Assembly (NCBI RefSeq): GCF_943913695.1
Contig: NZ_CALTZE010000087.1
Coordinates: forward strand, 1 to 16,677
Direction: 5' to 3'
Length of the DNA: 16,677 bases
From: an uncultured Marmoricola sp.
GTDB lineage: Bacteria; Actinomycetota; Actinomycetes; Propionibacteriales; Nocardioidaceae
Numbering within the stretch: position 1 is the first letter of the stretch; each line of letters begins with the position of its first letter. This document shows positions 1 to 6,016 of this stretch, piece after piece. Made by a program: the position numbers and the translations under genes. The notes beneath the pieces were generated by a model that had not been told where the DNA came from, did no database searches, and saw nothing but the letters and a program-made list of their open reading frames with translations.

Positions 1-1
1 G

Positions 2-40
2 GACTACTGGTCGCACCGTCGCGCGATGGCCTGGCACTGA
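2..40 (+). CDS. Possible 3' end of a plus-strand gene cut by the window edge
   Basis: The first 39 bases can be read in frame 2 as DYWSHRRAMAWH followed by TGA. Eleven of the twelve codons end in G or C, which fits coding sequence here; the other two forward frames look less codon-like. If real, this gene converges on the ABC permease operon. The stop codon lies inside the loop of a small hairpin (30-46). With only twelve residues no family can be named, and the reading could be chance. Confidence 0.25.
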   Translation, partial: DYWSHRRAMAWH

Positions 41-46
41 GCCAGG
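30..46. terminator. Small hairpin between convergent gene ends
   Basis: CCTGGC and GCCAGG form a 6-bp stem around the 5-base loop ACTGA. It lies just past the permease stop (69) on the minus strand and overlaps the end of the putative left-edge gene. A 10-bp palindrome (GGTCCGGACC, 46-55) and a 5-bp stem (56-70) follow. There is no T-tract, so terminator function is inferred from position only. Confidence 0.3.
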
Positions 47-68
47 GTCCGGACCGAGCCGCGCGGGC

Positions 69-806
69 TCAGGCAGTCTGGCGGCGCAGGGTGAGCGCAC
101 CCAGCCCGACGGCTGCGACGGCGTACGCCGCGACGAGACCGACGTCGCCCCAGACGGCGTCGGTGGACGTCGAGACCGTCTGCATCGCGTCGACGGCGTA
201 GGAGAGCGGGAGCACGTCGGAGACCACCTCGAGCACGCGGGGCAACTGGTCGCGGGGCACGAAGAGCCCGCAGAGCAGGATCTGCGGGATCACGACCGCC
301 GGCATGAACTGCACGGCCTGGAACTCGGTGCGGGCGAAGGCGGAGACGAAGAGACCCAGCGCGGTGCCGAGCACCGCGTCGACCACCGCGACGACCAGCA
401 GCAGCCACGCCGACCCGACGAGGCTCAGGTCGAGCAGCCACGTGCACACGCCCACCGCCACCGCCGCCTGCACCGCCGCCACCAGCCCGAAGGCCACGAG
501 GTAGCCGAGCAGGAAGTCGAGCCGGCCCATCGGCATCGCCAGCAGGCGCTCGAGCGTGCCCGAGGTGCGCTCGCGCAGCGTGGTCACCGAGGTGACGAGG
601 AACATCACCACGAAGGGGATCAGCGCCAGCAGCGCCGGGCCCAGCGAGGCGAACCTCGCGTCGGCGCCCGGCAGGTCGCTGAACATCCACCACAGCAGCG
701 ACATCAGCAGGGTCGGCAGCACCAGCAGCATCGCCGCCGTGCGGTGGTCGCGGCGCAGCTGGGTGAGCACCCGCACGGTCACCGCGCCGAGCACGCGCGG
801 GCTCAC
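69..806 (-). CDS. ABC-2 type transporter permease
   Basis: This 245-residue integral membrane protein is the membrane half of a two-gene ABC-2 exporter of the DrrB/YhhJ type. Hydrophobic stretches lie at about residues 24-41, 56-74, 98-118, 130-155, 167-184 and 222-238, giving six likely membrane segments. The signature RERTSGTLERLLAMP (78-92) after the second segment is typical of ABC-2 membrane domains. The GTG start at 806 overlaps the ATPase stop by four bases (GTGA), and GGGGAG lies about five bases upstream, so translation is probably coupled to the ATPase. It is the last gene of the operon starting at 3253. The substrate cannot be read from sequence; drug, lipid or polymer export are all possible. 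Confidence 0.9.
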   Translation of the reverse strand: MSPRVLGAVTVRVLTQLRRDHRTAAMLLVLPTLLMSLLWWMFSDLPGADARFASLGPALLALIPFVVMFLVTSVTTLRERTSGTLERLLAMPMGRLDFLLGYLVAFGLVAAVQAAVAVGVCTWLLDLSLVGSAWLLLVVAVVDAVLGTALGLFVSAFARTEFQAVQFMPAVVIPQILLCGLFVPRDQLPRVLEVVSDVLPLSYAVDAMQTVSTSTDAVWGDVGLVAAYAVAAVGLGALTLRRQTA

Positions 807-1510
807 GACCGCTCCCCGACGAGCGCGAGGAAGGCGTGCTCGATGTCGTCGGCGCCCGTGCGCCGCAGCAGTCCGGCGGGGGTGTCGCTGGCCAGGAGCT
901 CGCCGTCGCGCATCAGCAGCAGCGCGTCGCAGCGCTCGGCCTCGTCCATCACGTGGCTGCTCACCAGCACGGCGGTCCCGGCCCGGGCCAGCTCGTGGAA
1001 GGTGGCCCAGAGCTCCGCGCGCAGCACCGGGTCGAGCCCCACGGTCGGCTCGTCGAGCAGCAGCAGGGGCGGGTCGCCGAGCAGGGCCACGGCGAGCGAG
1101 ACCCGCGAGCGCTGGCCGCCGGAGAGGCGGCGTACGAGCCGGTCGGCGTGGTCCTCGAGGCGTACGACGGCCAGGGTCGCCGCGACGCGCTCCGGCCCGA
1201 CCCCCAGGACGCGGGCGAAGAAGCGGAGGTTCTCGGCCACGGTGAGGTCGTCGTAGACGCTGGCCGCCTGTGTGACGTAGCCGATCTGCGCGCGGAGCGC
1301 GGCGTCGCCGGCCGCGCGCCCGAGCACCTCGACGCTCCCGCCCGAGATCCGCTGCACGCCGACCAGGGTGCGGATCAGCGTCGTCTTGCCGCAGCCGGAT
1401 GGACCGAGCAGCCCTGTGACCGCACCGGCGGCGACCTCGACGTCGAGGCCCCGCAGCACCGGGGTGCCACCGCGGCTCACCTGGAGCCCCCGGGCCACGA
1501 CGGCGCTCAC
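803..1510 (-). CDS. ABC transporter ATP-binding protein (ABC-2 exporter type)
   Basis: This 235-residue nucleotide-binding subunit would power the permease encoded next to it. Visible motifs are Walker A GPSGCGKT (36-43), the Q-loop glutamine (81), signature LSGGQ (129-133), Walker B LLLLDEP (149-155) with its catalytic Glu, D-loop GLD (158-160) and the switch His (186). SSHVMDEAERCD is typical of DrrA/CcmA-type ATPases. The frame stays open far upstream, but that part lies over the isomerase gene; homology begins right after the GTG at 1510, which overlaps the isomerase stop as GTGA. The downstream permease uses the same geometry, so the pair should be made together. Family assignment is secure; the substrate is unknown. 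Confidence 0.93.
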   Translation of the reverse strand: MSAVVARGLQVSRGGTPVLRGLDVEVAAGAVTGLLGPSGCGKTTLIRTLVGVQRISGGSVEVLGRAAGDAALRAQIGYVTQAASVYDDLTVAENLRFFARVLGVGPERVAATLAVVRLEDHADRLVRRLSGGQRSRVSLAVALLGDPPLLLLDEPTVGLDPVLRAELWATFHELARAGTAVLVSSHVMDEAERCDALLLMRDGELLASDTPAGLLRRTGADDIEHAFLALVGERS

Positions 1511-2313
1511 CGCGTCTCGGCCTCGGGCGTCGCGAAGTGCAGCCGCGAGAAGGCCAGCGTCTCGAGCAGGTCGCGCTCGCGGGCCTCGGGGTCGCCGGCC
1601 TTGCGGGTGTTGATCTCGGCGACGACGTGGCCCGAGAAGCCCTCCCGCGCCAGGTGCTCCAGCAGCGGGCCGCAGGGCATCGCGCCGTGGCCGGGCACGA
1701 GGTGCTCGTCCTTGGCCGAGCCGCTGCCGTCGGTCATGTGCACGTGTCGCAGCCGCGAGCCCAGGCGCTCGGCCATCTCGAGCGGGTCGGAGCGGGCGGT
1801 CGCGGCGTGGGAGAGGTCCAGGCAGGTGTTGGCGTAGGACTCCTCCGAGGGGTCCCAGCCCGGCTGGTAGACGAGCATCCCGCGGCGCGAGGTCGCCCGC
1901 CACGGATACATGTTCTCCACCGCGAAGGCGATGCCCGTACGCCGCTCCAGCTCGGCGATGCCGTCGACGAAGCCGGCGGCGTAGTCGCGCTGCCAGCGGA
2001 AGGGCGGGTGCACGACGACGACGTCGGCGCCGAGGCCGTCCGCCATCTCGGCGCTGCGCTCGAGCTTGACCCACGGGTCGGTGCCCCACACCCGCTGGGT
2101 GATCAGCAGGCAGGGGGCGTGCACGGCGCAGACGGGGACGCCGTGGTGGTCGCGCAGCGAGCGCAGCCGGTCGGTGCTCTGACTGACGACGTCGATCCCG
2201 ACCATCACCTCGACGGCGTCGTAGCCCAGGCGCTCGGCGTAGTCGAAGGCGTGGGCCGTCGGCTCGGGGTAGACCGAGGCCGTCGAGAGCCCGAAGAGCG
2301 GAGGTGTGGCCAC
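1507..2313 (-). CDS. Sugar phosphate isomerase/epimerase-like TIM-barrel protein
   Basis: This 268-residue protein resembles the AP-endonuclease-2/xylose-isomerase-like TIM-barrel family, whose members bind divalent metal and act on sugars, inositols or nucleic acids. Probable metal and active-site residues sit at the expected strand ends: H65, H102, E133 (AVENMYPW), D166 and H169 (CLDLSHA), H190/H192 with D195 (RHVHMTDG), H209 and E233 (VAEINTRKAG). No signal peptide is seen, so it should be cytoplasmic. The GTG start at 2313 lies four bases after the ppx stop, and the stop overlaps the ATPase start. From memory, mycobacteria keep a similar protein (Rv0498) near ppx1, which suggests an old association. 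The actual substrate is unknown. Confidence 0.85.
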   Translation of the reverse strand: MATPPLFGLSTASVYPEPTAHAFDYAERLGYDAVEVMVGIDVVSQSTDRLRSLRDHHGVPVCAVHAPCLLITQRVWGTDPWVKLERSAEMADGLGADVVVVHPPFRWQRDYAAGFVDGIAELERRTGIAFAVENMYPWRATSRRGMLVYQPGWDPSEESYANTCLDLSHAATARSDPLEMAERLGSRLRHVHMTDGSGSAKDEHLVPGHGAMPCGPLLEHLAREGFSGHVVAEINTRKAGDPEARERDLLETLAFSRLHFATPEAETR

Positions 2314-2317
2314 CGGC

Positions 2318-3253
2318 TCAGCGAGCCGCGCTCAGCTGGTCGAGCCGGTCGAGGATCACGCCCTCGCGCAGCGCCCAGGGGCAGATCTCGAGCTCCTCGA
2401 GGTCGAAGACGTCCATCACCGCCTCGGCCACCAGCGAGCCGGCCACCACCTGGTGGGCGCGCCCGGCGGAGACCCCGGGCAGGCCGGCGATCTCCTCGGT
2501 CGACATCTCCAGCAGCTTCGGCACCCACGCCGCCAGCTCCTCGGCCGGCAGCACGCGGCGTACGAAGAGGCCGTCGCCGGACGGCGCGGCTCCGCAGATG
2601 CGGGCGAGGTTGCGGAAGGTCTTGGACGTCGCGACGGCGTGGTCGGGGGCACCGCCCCGCAGCACCGAGCCGGCGTCGCGGGCGACGATCGTGCGCAGCT
2701 CACCGCGCAGGGCCTTCAGCTGCGCGGCGGGCGGCGGCCCACCGACGAAGTGCTCGCGCGCGACGCGGCCGGCACCCAGGGGCATGCTCCAGGCGACGGT
2801 CGGGGCCTCGTCGTCGCCCGCGGCGACCTCGAGCGAGCCGCCGCCGATGTCGAAGACGGCCAGGCGCCCCGACGACCACCCGAACCAGCGGCGTACGGCG
2901 AGGAAGGTCAGGCGCGCCTCGTCCTCCCCCGGCAGCACGGCGATCTCGACCCCGGTCGCCTGCTCGACGTGGGCGAGCACCTCGTCGCCGTTGGCGGCCT
3001 CGCGGACCGCCGAGGTCGCGAAGGAGTAGACCTGCTCGCAGCCCTTGGCCTCGGCCAGGCGCAGCGCGCGGGCCACGAACTCGGTGAGGGCCTCGACGCC
3101 CTGCTCGGTGACGGCCCCGTCCTCGTCGAGGTGCTCGGCCAGCCGCAGCGGCTCCTTGACCGACGAGGCGGGCAGCGGGGCCGCCCCGCGGTAGGCGTCG
3201 ACCACGAGCAGGTGACCGGTGTTGGAGCCGATGTCCAGGACGCCCAGGCGCAT
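2318..3253 (-). CDS. ppx: Ppx/GppA-family exopolyphosphatase / pppGpp phosphohydrolase
   Basis: This 311-residue protein belongs to the ASKHA-fold Ppx/GppA family, which removes phosphate from polyphosphate ends and/or converts pppGpp to ppGpp. Motifs are LDIGSNTGHLLVVDA (6-20, phosphate loop 1), SFATSAVREA (77-86), the acidic PGEDEA (108-113) holding the catalytic Glu, and FDIGGGSLEV (134-143, loop 2). It has the short form with two ASKHA domains and lacks the C-terminal HD extension of E. coli enzymes, like mycobacterial Ppx1. An open frame extends upstream but lies over the divergent gene. ATG at 3253 fits homology and sits seven bases after a TAGCCT hexamer, so the mRNA is probably leaderless. 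First gene of the minus-strand operon. Confidence 0.92.
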   Translation of the reverse strand: MRLGVLDIGSNTGHLLVVDAYRGAAPLPASSVKEPLRLAEHLDEDGAVTEQGVEALTEFVARALRLAEAKGCEQVYSFATSAVREAANGDEVLAHVEQATGVEIAVLPGEDEARLTFLAVRRWFGWSSGRLAVFDIGGGSLEVAAGDDEAPTVAWSMPLGAGRVAREHFVGGPPPAAQLKALRGELRTIVARDAGSVLRGGAPDHAVATSKTFRNLARICGAAPSGDGLFVRRVLPAEELAAWVPKLLEMSTEEIAGLPGVSAGRAHQVVAGSLVAEAVMDVFDLEELEICPWALREGVILDRLDQLSAAR

Positions 3254-3260
3254 GGTCGTG

Positions 3261-3266
3261 AGGCTA
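3261..3266 (-). promoter_or_regulatory. -10 element of the leaderless ppx promoter
   Basis: On the minus strand TAGCCT is followed by exactly seven bases and then the ppx ATG at 3253. This is the actinobacterial leaderless layout in which transcription begins at the start codon. No good -35 is visible. Confidence 0.65.
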
Positions 3267-3277
3267 CCGCTCGCACG

Positions 3278-3283
3278 TACGCT
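3278..3283 (+). promoter_or_regulatory. -10 element of the leaderless promoter of the Cys-rich gene
   Basis: TACGCT is followed by seven bases and the GTG start at 3291. It faces the ppx -10 element, with only 11 bases between the two hexamers, so two RNA polymerases could hardly bind at once. Confidence 0.65.
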
Positions 3284-3290
3284 GGCGGGC

Positions 3291-4058
3291 GTGCCCGAGG
3301 TCGACCTCGTCTTCCCCCGCGCCTGGCTGGAGCTCCCCGACCCGGGCGACTCCGACCAGGTCTTCCGCTGCGACCTGACCTGGCTGACCTCCCGCTGGAC
3401 CTGCATCTTCGGCCGCGGCTGCGCCGGCATCTACGCCTCCGCCCCCGACGCGGGCTGCTGCACCCTCGGCGCGCACTTCTCCGACAAGGCCGACGAGAAG
3501 CGCGTGGCGGCGTGGGTCGAGCGGCTCGGCGACGACCGCTGGCACCACCGCGACGAGGCACTCGACGCCCAGGGCCGGCTGCGCCGCAAGGGATGGGTCG
3601 AGACCGACGAGGAGGGCGCCCGCAAGACCCGCGTGGTCGACGGCGCCTGCATCTTCCACAACCCCGTCGACTCCCCGGCCGGCTACGGCTGCGCGCTGCA
3701 CTCCCTGGCCCTCGACGAGGGGGTGCACTTCGTCGAGACCAAGCCCGACGTGTGCTGGCAGCTGCCGCTGCGGCGCACCTACCGCGACGTCGAGCGCTCC
3801 GACGGCAGCAGCTACCTCGAGGTCTCGATCGGCGAGTACGACCGCCGCGGCTGGGGCCCCGGTGGCCACGACCTCGACTGGTACTGCTCGGGCAACACCG
3901 AGGCCCACGTCGGCGCCGAGCCGGTCTACCTCGCCAACGCACGCGAGCTCGTCGAGCTCATGGGACAGCCGGCGTACGACGCCCTGGTCACCGCCTGCGA
4001 GGAGCACCTGCGCTCCCGCTCCCGGCTGGCGATCCACCCCGCCGACCCGGAAGCCTGA
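3291..4058 (+). CDS. Cysteine-rich conserved hypothetical protein (divergent from ppx)
   Basis: This 255-residue soluble protein is of unknown function. Ten cysteines stand at 27, 38, 44, 56, 57, 120, 134, 155, 199 and 236; the first five form a cluster (CDLTW, TCIFGRGC, GCCTLGAHF) that looks like a metal or Fe-S site. Other marked motifs are ACIFHNPVDSPAGYGCALHS (119-138), KPDVCWQLPLRRTY (151-164) and DLDWYCSGNTEAHVG (194-208). No signal peptide or membrane segment is seen. An open frame starts at 3219, but the GTG at 3291 is preceded at seven bases by TACGCT and leaves the ppx start free. From memory, M. tuberculosis has a similar protein (Rv0495c) divergent from ppx1. Function should not be guessed beyond probable metal binding. 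Confidence 0.85.
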   Translation: MPEVDLVFPRAWLELPDPGDSDQVFRCDLTWLTSRWTCIFGRGCAGIYASAPDAGCCTLGAHFSDKADEKRVAAWVERLGDDRWHHRDEALDAQGRLRRKGWVETDEEGARKTRVVDGACIFHNPVDSPAGYGCALHSLALDEGVHFVETKPDVCWQLPLRRTYRDVERSDGSSYLEVSIGEYDRRGWGPGGHDLDWYCSGNTEAHVGAEPVYLANARELVELMGQPAYDALVTACEEHLRSRSRLAIHPADPEA

Positions 4059-4090
4059 GCAGGGGGCCTGAGCCGGGGCCTGAGCCGGGG
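4054..4090 (+). repeat. Three tandem 12-13-bp repeats at the gene end
   Basis: Three head-to-tail copies of CCTGAGC(A/C)GGGG lie at 4054-4066, 4067-4078 and 4079-4090. The first contains the stop codon of the Cys-rich gene. Copies two and three are identical, suggesting recent slippage duplication. Confidence 0.75.
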
Positions 4091-4102
4091 CGGGTGCCCC
4101 GG
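4085..4102 (+). terminator. Hairpin after the Cys-rich gene
   Basis: CCGGGGC and GCCCCGG form a perfect 7-bp stem around GGGT, 27 bases after the stop at 4058. A second inverted repeat follows: GACCCCGG (4106-4113) with CCGGGGTC (4132-4139) around an 18-base loop, ending just before the next gene. Neither has a T-tract. The first may be a terminator and the second may be part of it or sit in the next promoter. Confidence 0.4.
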
Positions 4103-4149
4103 ACCGACCCCGGTGCCCGCGGCCCTGCCCGCCGGGGTCAGAATCAGGT

Positions 4150-4788
4150 ATGCGTCTCGACCACATCGTCTTCGCAGCCGGCCCGGGCGGACTCGCCGTG
4201 ACGACCGAGCTGCTCGGCGAGCAGCTCGGCGAGGCGTTCCGCGCCGGAGGTGTGCACCCCCGCTTCGGCACCCGCAACGCGATCCTGCCGCTCACGGAGG
4301 GCACCTACCTGGAGGTCGTCGAGGTCCTCGACCACCCCGCCTCCGACAAGGCCCCCTTCGGCCAGGCCGTGCGCGCCCGCTCCGAGCTGGGCGGCGGCTG
4401 GCTCGGCTGGGTCGTCGCGGTCGACGACATCACCCCCCACGAGCAGCGGCTCGGCCGCGAGGCCGTTCACGGCAACCGGCACCGCCCCGACGGCGTCGAG
4501 CTCCACTGGCGCCAGCTCGGGGTCAAGGGCCTGCAGTCCGACCCGCAGCTGCCCTTCTTCATCCAGTGGGACTCCCCCGCGGGCGACCACCCGAGCGCGG
4601 GCGCCAGCGGCGACGTCTCCCTGGAGTGCCTGGAGATCGCCGGCGACCCGGCGCGGGTCTCGGAGTGGCTCGGCCAGTCGGTCGACCAGCCGCTCGGCGG
4701 GGTGAAGGTCGACTGGGTCGCACCCCACGGCACCCCCGGCATCGTCGCCGCCCAGCTCCAGACCCCGCTCGGGCTGGTCCGGCTCTGA
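4150..4788 (+). CDS. VOC/glyoxalase-like domain protein
   Basis: This 212-residue soluble protein resembles the glyoxalase-like (Glyoxalase_3) branch of the VOC superfamily. The N-terminal half has the expected pattern: LDHIVFA (3-9) with a potential metal-ligand His5, then GTRNAILPL (40-48) and TYLEVVEVLD (52-61) with a ligand-like Glu. The second half is more diverged, with LGWVVAVDDI (85-94) and PFFIQWDSP (135-143). No catalytic reaction can be assigned, as this branch is largely uncharacterised. The ATG at 4150 follows AT-rich CAGAAT by five bases with no clear Shine-Dalgarno, so a leaderless start is possible but the spacing is short. The stop overlaps a CTG in frame with the following methyltransferase, suggesting a two-gene unit. 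Confidence 0.85.
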   Translation: MRLDHIVFAAGPGGLAVTTELLGEQLGEAFRAGGVHPRFGTRNAILPLTEGTYLEVVEVLDHPASDKAPFGQAVRARSELGGGWLGWVVAVDDITPHEQRLGREAVHGNRHRPDGVELHWRQLGVKGLQSDPQLPFFIQWDSPAGDHPSAGASGDVSLECLEIAGDPARVSEWLGQSVDQPLGGVKVDWVAPHGTPGIVAAQLQTPLGLVRL

Positions 4789-5492
4789 CCCCCCGCCCGG
4801 TACCGGAGGGGGCGCGTCCCAGCCCCAACATCTGGCACCACCCGCACGTCTACGAGATCGAGAACGCCGCCGTCGACCGCGCGGGCGCGCTGCCCGCGCT
4901 GATGCGCCGGCTCGGCGGCTGGGCCGGACGCGACGTGCTCGACGTCGGCTGCGGCACCGGCTACCACCTGCCGTTCTTCGCCGAGGAGGCCGCCTCCGTC
5001 GTCGGGGTCGAGCCCCACCCCGACCTGCTCGCGATCGCCCAGCGCCGGGTGCGGCGTACTCCCCGCGTGGCGGTGGTGCAGGGCACCGCGCAGGCGCTGC
5101 CGCTGCCCGACGACTCGGTCGACGTCGTCCATGCCCGCTGGGCCTACTTCTTCGGGCCCGGCTGCGAGCCGGGGCTCGCCGAGCTCGGGCGCGTGGTGCG
5201 TCCCGGCGGGCGCGCCTTCGTGATCGACAACGACCCGCTCACCCCGTCGACCTTCAGCGGCTGGTTCCGCCGCGGCTACCCCGAGGTCGACGGCGAGCAG
5301 GTACGCCGCTTCTGGGCCGAGCACGGCTGGGAGCGCCACCCCGTGGAGATCGCGTGGACCTTCGACTCCCGCGCCGACCTCGAGGCCGTCGTCAGGATCG
5401 AGTTCCCCACCGACGTCGCCACCGAGATCCTCGCCGCCCACGACTCCCTCACCGTCGACTACGCCATCTCCCTCTGGTCGAAGCACTTCTGA
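4785..5492 (+). CDS. SAM-dependent class I methyltransferase, start unresolved
   Basis: This soluble methyltransferase has motif I VLDVGCGTGYHL at residues 51-62 (numbered from 4785), the acidic end of strand 2 VVGVEPHPD (72-80), GTAQALPLPDDSVDVVHARW (100-119) as motif II region, and VVRPGGRAFVIDN as motif III. The substrate is unknown. The start is a problem. The conserved-looking N-terminus SPNIWHHPHVYEIENAAVD begins at codon 13, yet between the VOC stop and ATG 4902 there is no in-frame ATG, GTG or TTG. The coordinates given use a CTG overlapping the VOC stop (CTGA). GGAGG at 4805-4809 points instead at codon 4815, which is CGT. ATG 4902 would remove about 25 conserved-looking residues. 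Function call is firm; the start is not. Confidence 0.8.
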   Translation: MTPRPVPEGARPSPNIWHHPHVYEIENAAVDRAGALPALMRRLGGWAGRDVLDVGCGTGYHLPFFAEEAASVVGVEPHPDLLAIAQRRVRRTPRVAVVQGTAQALPLPDDSVDVVHARWAYFFGPGCEPGLAELGRVVRPGGRAFVIDNDPLTPSTFSGWFRRGYPEVDGEQVRRFWAEHGWERHPVEIAWTFDSRADLEAVVRIEFPTDVATEILAAHDSLTVDYAISLWSKHF

Positions 5493-5597
5493 CGCCGACC
5501 AGTCACTCCCGAGGCCCGACCAGTCACTTCCAAGGCGCGACCAGTCACTCCCGAGTGCCGACCAGTCACTCCCGAGGCTCGACCAGTCACTCCCGAG
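5493..5597. repeat. Five 21-bp tandem direct repeats
   Basis: Five head-to-tail 21-bp units (5493-5513, 5514-5534, 5535-5555, 5556-5576, 5577-5597) share the core CGACCAGTCACTCCCGAG; unit 2 has three changes (TTCCAAG end), and the first bases of each unit vary. The array starts right after the methyltransferase stop and ends two bases before the MerR stop, so it fills a convergent junction. There are no spacers, so it is not CRISPR. The unit length is a multiple of three and two DNA turns. Read on the minus strand it would encode LGSDWS-x heptads, but no start or gene supports that. Function unknown. Confidence 0.95.
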
Positions 5598-5599
5598 GG

Positions 5600-5962
5600 T
5601 CAGCGCGGGAAGCGCGCGCAGTCGGGGCAGCGCGTGAGCAGGTCGTGCCGGCAGTCGACGACGTGGTCGAGGAACTCCTCGACGGCCGCCAGCGCCGCCC
5701 GCTGCTCCCGCACGGACCGCAGCCGTCGCTCGATGGCCTCGGCCCGGCCCCGGGCGCCCCGGTGCAGCACCCGGCGTACCTCCTCCAGGCTCATGCCGGC
5801 CGCCTGGCAGGCCTGCAGCACCCGCAGCCGGTGCACGTGCTCCTCGGTGTAGTCGCGCTGTCCGCCGGGCGTGCGGTCCGGCACCACGGCTCCGACGTCG
5901 TCCCAGTGCCGCAGCACGTGGACGGCGACGCCCAGGCGCTTCGCAACCTCCCCGATCCTCAC
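5600..5962 (-). CDS. MerR-family transcriptional regulator
   Basis: This 120-residue DNA-binding protein has a MerR winged helix-turn-helix at residues 1-70: VRIGEVAKRLGVAVHVLRHW, then the wing with RTPGGQRDYTEEHVHRLRVLQ and AAGMSLEEVRRVL. A dimerisation helix (about 74-100) follows, and the short C-terminus has Cys104, Cys112 and Cys115 (CRHDLLTRCPDC), plausible ligands for metal or thiol sensing; the SoxR iron-sulfur pattern CX2CXCX5C is absent. The GTG at 5962 is the only start fitting the domain; an ATG at 5970 is out of frame. It is divergent from the hydrolase at 6017, and the space between holds a MerR-type operator, so the hydrolase is the likely target. The inducer is unknown. Confidence 0.92.
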   Translation of the reverse strand: MRIGEVAKRLGVAVHVLRHWDDVGAVVPDRTPGGQRDYTEEHVHRLRVLQACQAAGMSLEEVRRVLHRGARGRAEAIERRLRSVREQRAALAAVEEFLDHVVDCRHDLLTRCPDCARFPR

Positions 5963-5978
5963 GGCACCATGCTCGCAC

Positions 5979-6009
5979 TTGACCTCAGGTCGACCTGAGG
6001 TCCTAGCGT
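5979..6009 (+). promoter_or_regulatory. MerR-type promoter of the hydrolase gene
   Basis: A -35 TTGACC (5979-5984) and -10 TAGCGT (6004-6009) are separated by 19 bp, longer than the usual 17. Overlong spacers of 19-20 bp are the hallmark of promoters that MerR proteins activate by twisting DNA. The -10 lies seven bases before the GTG at 6017, predicting a leaderless mRNA. Confidence 0.85.
5981..6002. promoter_or_regulatory. Perfect 22-bp palindromic operator for the MerR regulator
   Basis: GACCTCAGGTC is followed at once by its exact reverse complement GACCTGAGGTC. The palindrome lies between the -35 and -10 of the hydrolase promoter, overlapping the -35. Its inner 18 bp match the E. coli soxS SoxR box (CCTCAAGTTAACTTGAGG, from memory) at 14 positions. 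It is 18 bases upstream of the MerR start, so autoregulation is also likely. Confidence 0.88.
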
Positions 6010-6016
6010 CGCCGAC

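Noticed and set aside
4106..4139. Riboswitch or attenuator before the VOC gene
   Set aside because: Only one 8-bp stem with a long loop is visible and no known aptamer core; the start looks close to the promoter, leaving no leader.
2306..4201. Long plus-strand open frame over ppx and the Cys-rich gene
   Set aside because: Arg/Ala/Gly/Pro-rich translation without motifs; it overlaps two supported genes on both strands.
5493..5597. 21-bp repeats as a CRISPR array or as a coding LGSDWS heptad repeat
   Set aside because: There are no unique spacers and no cas genes; the heptad frame has no start or supporting gene and passes through the MerR and methyltransferase genes.
5981..6002. The palindrome as a true SoxR site
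   Set aside because: The adjacent regulator lacks the CX2CXCX5C iron-sulfur motif of SoxR; a MerR paralog with a similar operator is more likely.
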